Source of the DNA: Lepidostoma basale
Taxonomy: Eukaryota > Arthropoda > Insecta > Trichoptera > Lepidostomatidae
Reading direction: 5' to 3'
Assembly (NCBI GenBank): GCA_022606425.2
Contig: JAHDVF020001260.1
Location: 682,001 to 746,000 of the forward strand
DNA: 64,000 bases
Within the stretch, counting starts at the first letter, position 1; each line of letters begins with the position of its first letter. This document shows positions 62,125 to 64,000 of this stretch, in pieces. A model generated the notes under the pieces. That model made no database searches. It had not been told where the DNA came from and worked only from the letters and a program-made list of their open reading frames with translations. Made by a program: the position numbers and the translations under genes.

Positions 62125-63024
62125 CGAGGTGTCGCAATTAAATTCCGAGAATTTGTAAATAAAACACAGGCAAATAAAGTTAGCAACCAAATTTTTTTAA
62201 CGGCCTTCACAATAGTCCCTTTCTAACTCAGAACAACGTTTCCAACGTTTTTGCCATGATTGGAAGCAGCCTTGATAGTCCTCTAAAGTTAGGCCTTTCA
62301 AGACGATGGTCGTAGCCTCCTGGACGGCCTCCACACTGCCATGATGGGTTCCTTTGAGGTGACTCTTCATTTTAGGGAACAAGAATAAGTCACAAAAGGC
62401 CAAGTCGGGGCTGTAGGGTAGATGCGGTAACGTTGGGATACTTTTTTTCGCCAAATAATCCCTCAAAATCAAGGAGGAATGAGCCGGCGCGTTATCATGG
62501 TGCAATTTCGGGTCGTTTACGGAAAACACGCTGTCGAAGCCGCTCCAAGACTTCAAAATAGAACTTTTCAGTCACTGTCTGGCCGTCAGGAACGTATTCA
62601 CGGTGAATAATGCCATGAATATCGAAGGAAATGATCAGCATTGCCTTCAGCCGTGAATTTGACATCCTTACTTGCGTTGGGCACTCCCCCACCCACTATA
62701 GGCTTTGTCTACGGGTCTACAGATACTCATCTCCACACACCTGCCGTAATTTTCGTAGGATTTTTGCAGGTTTTACACCAGTTACGACCAAAAATCTAAT
62801 CACAGCATGTTGCTTAAAACTGAGTCAGTCATATCTGCGACCGAGTTAAAAAACTTGTGTCCGAAAAACACCCGTAAAAAACGAACCAGACTCCCGATTA
62901 TCATGAAATCTACACTACAACTGAGTGGAAAGACTTATCTAACCAGGCATATGCGCGCCAGTCATGCAGTGTTGCCAGTTTGCACGCCACAACTAAATTC
63001 TCGGAATTTAATTGCCACACCTCG
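62125..63024 (-). mobile_element. Decayed mariner, 900 bp, with TIRs
   Basis: Ends CGAGGTGTCGCAATTAAATT and (complement) CGAGGTGTGGCAATTAAATT, continuing CCGAGAATTT: about 30 bp with one mismatch. TA at both borders (62123-62124, 63025-63026). About 400 bp shorter than a full mariner, with the N-terminal coding half missing. A family different from the 7.4-kb element. Confidence 0.85.
62197..62700 (-). pseudogene. mariner transposase remnant, C-terminal half
   Basis: Minus strand: SNSRLKAMLIISFDIHGIIH, REYVPDGQTVTEKFYFEVLE, RLRQRVFRKRPEI, then a frameshift near 62510 and KLHHDNAPAHSSLILRDYLA, LPYSPDLAFCDLFLFPKMKS, SWQKRWKRCSELERDYCEGR. Two of the three catalytic Asp remain (HHD and FCD, 34 residues between them). 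The block with the first Asp is deleted, so it is inactive. Confidence 0.85.
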
Positions 63025-63029
63025 TATAT

Positions 63030-63935
63030 ATATTTTTAATAGTAACGAAAACGTTTAAATTATAATTTCTTGGCATTTTACACGCAAATAATGAAAATTA
63101 ATTCGCTGTAATCTAAGTAGGTACTCACGGGATAGAAAACAAGAAGTGGCAAATGAATTCTCCGAATTTTTAATATCACAAAATTAACTCTAATTCCGTT
63201 ATTTTTCATACAATTTTAATTAGCAGCGAACCTGACATCACGGAAAAGCAGCATCTCCTTGTAATAATTTATTGCCTGAGGGAATCGGGAACAGTTTTGC
63301 CGTGCGCAAGTTATACCAAATACAATCTATAAAATATGAAAAATGTATATTTTATATATGATATAACCTAATTAATTTTTCATTGTTTCTAGCATACCGA
63401 GTATTTGATATTGGATAAGGAAGGAGTCGGCAAACTGCTGTTTTCGAGCTTAATGCGGCTCTTTTAATACTAGATTCTTCCAAGAGCAGGTTTAAATATC
63501 GAATGTAGCGGAAATCAAGCGTCTTGTTGCGATTGTTTATACACGAATTATATGTGCAGAATACGATATTTAAGGTAATTGATATCACCTAATACATTAT
63601 TTACAATAATTCATAAGTCTTAGGTAATTTATATTGAATATTTTTTTTCGATGATTGATTTATTTTATGAAGATAATACAGTTGTTAGATTGTTTTGACA
63701 TATAAAAATTATTTAAAAAATTAGTACTTATCTTCTGTGCAATTGAATATAAATAATAATAAGTATAACATTATACTATTGTATTACAAGGGAGTGATAT
63801 CTTTCACCTTGCTAGAGATTTGTGTAAATAAATAAAGCTTTGTGTATACTTAAATGAATATACTGTTGTTTTATATTGATCATCCATAGTATATTTGTTT
63901 AAATTGATAAAAATATGTACAAGTAGTATGAATGT
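63030..63935. other. No recognised feature
   Basis: AT-rich with no supported ORF or shared repeat. Confidence 0.35.
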
Positions 63936-63937
63936 AC

Positions 63938-64000
63938 AAAGATGTCGAGGAAGACATGGCATGACCAAATTTCAAATTGCTAAAAAGCGGCAATGTTTCG
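63938..64000 (+). repeat. LINE-alpha subfamily B fragment at the window edge
   Basis: GATGTCGAGGAAGACATGGC, ATGACCAAATTTCAAATT matches the RPRKTWHDQIN region of 36450-36500. Decayed; runs off the right edge. Confidence 0.45.

Overview
The window looks like repeat-dense, AT-rich nuclear DNA from an arthropod, most likely an insect. The evidence is the repeat content: mariner, piggyBac and Transib DNA transposons, tRNA-derived SINEs, many 5'-truncated non-LTR retrotransposon (LINE) copies with short simple-repeat tails, and numerous TIR/MITE and fold-back elements. I cannot name the species. I find no convincing host exon, tRNA, rRNA or CRISPR array. The only apparently intact protein-coding gene is a mariner transposase at 7429-8490 (minus).

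Layout. 1-1270: a broken Transib (RAG1-related) transposase on the minus strand, running off the left edge. 1.9-5.7 kb: fold-back repeats with hammerhead-ribozyme-like cores, a LINE fragment and a mariner C-terminal fragment. 6.1-8.9 kb: nested LINE fragments (one with a 12-bp target duplication), then a complete 1,322-bp mariner with 31-bp perfect inverted repeats. 9-16 kb: SINEs, LINE tails and a three-copy repeat split by later insertions. 17-22 kb: three kinds of fold-back element, including a palindrome of about 220 bp, and the longest LINE copy (19866-21310) with readable reverse transcriptase motifs. 24.8-30.8 kb: a TA-flanked MITE carrying a nested fold-back, a MITE with about 95-bp TIRs, and a non-autonomous retroposon that borrows the tail of LINE-alpha. 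32-47.9 kb: LINE fragments of several families, SINEs, a hAT-like MITE and more fold-backs. 49-54.4 kb: long palindromes and a 678-bp internally deleted piggyBac. 54.4-56.6 kb is the longest stretch with little recognisable repeat. 57.5-63 kb: a second tail-sharing retroposon, Jockey-like LINE fragments and a decayed 900-bp mariner.

Working names used here: LINE-alpha ends in a CCCC/GGGG hairpin and (GTTA)n, with a sister subfamily B ending in (TTG)n; LINE-beta has a TCVR-type C-terminus and a GAA-rich tail; LINE-gamma has a KWQWAGH-type C-terminus; LINE-epsilon has a C-terminus with a GHV/IMR or similar motif; the LS element is the tail-sharing retroposon. Fold-back families A, B, C, D and F are defined by their hammerhead-like cores.

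Most interesting theme: at least five fold-back families share one RNA architecture, a CUGANGA-like box, a stem II hairpin, GAAA, a short palindrome (CAGCTG, CCGG, CTAG or CATG) and a UC or UU cleavage-type triplet. Stem II shows compensatory changes between family A copies. Families A, D and F fit the hammerhead core best; B and C deviate at one core position. Hammerhead ribozymes are known from Penelope-like retroelements and retrozymes. Here the motifs mostly occur as opposed pairs inside palindromes, with no reverse transcriptase of the Penelope type visible nearby.
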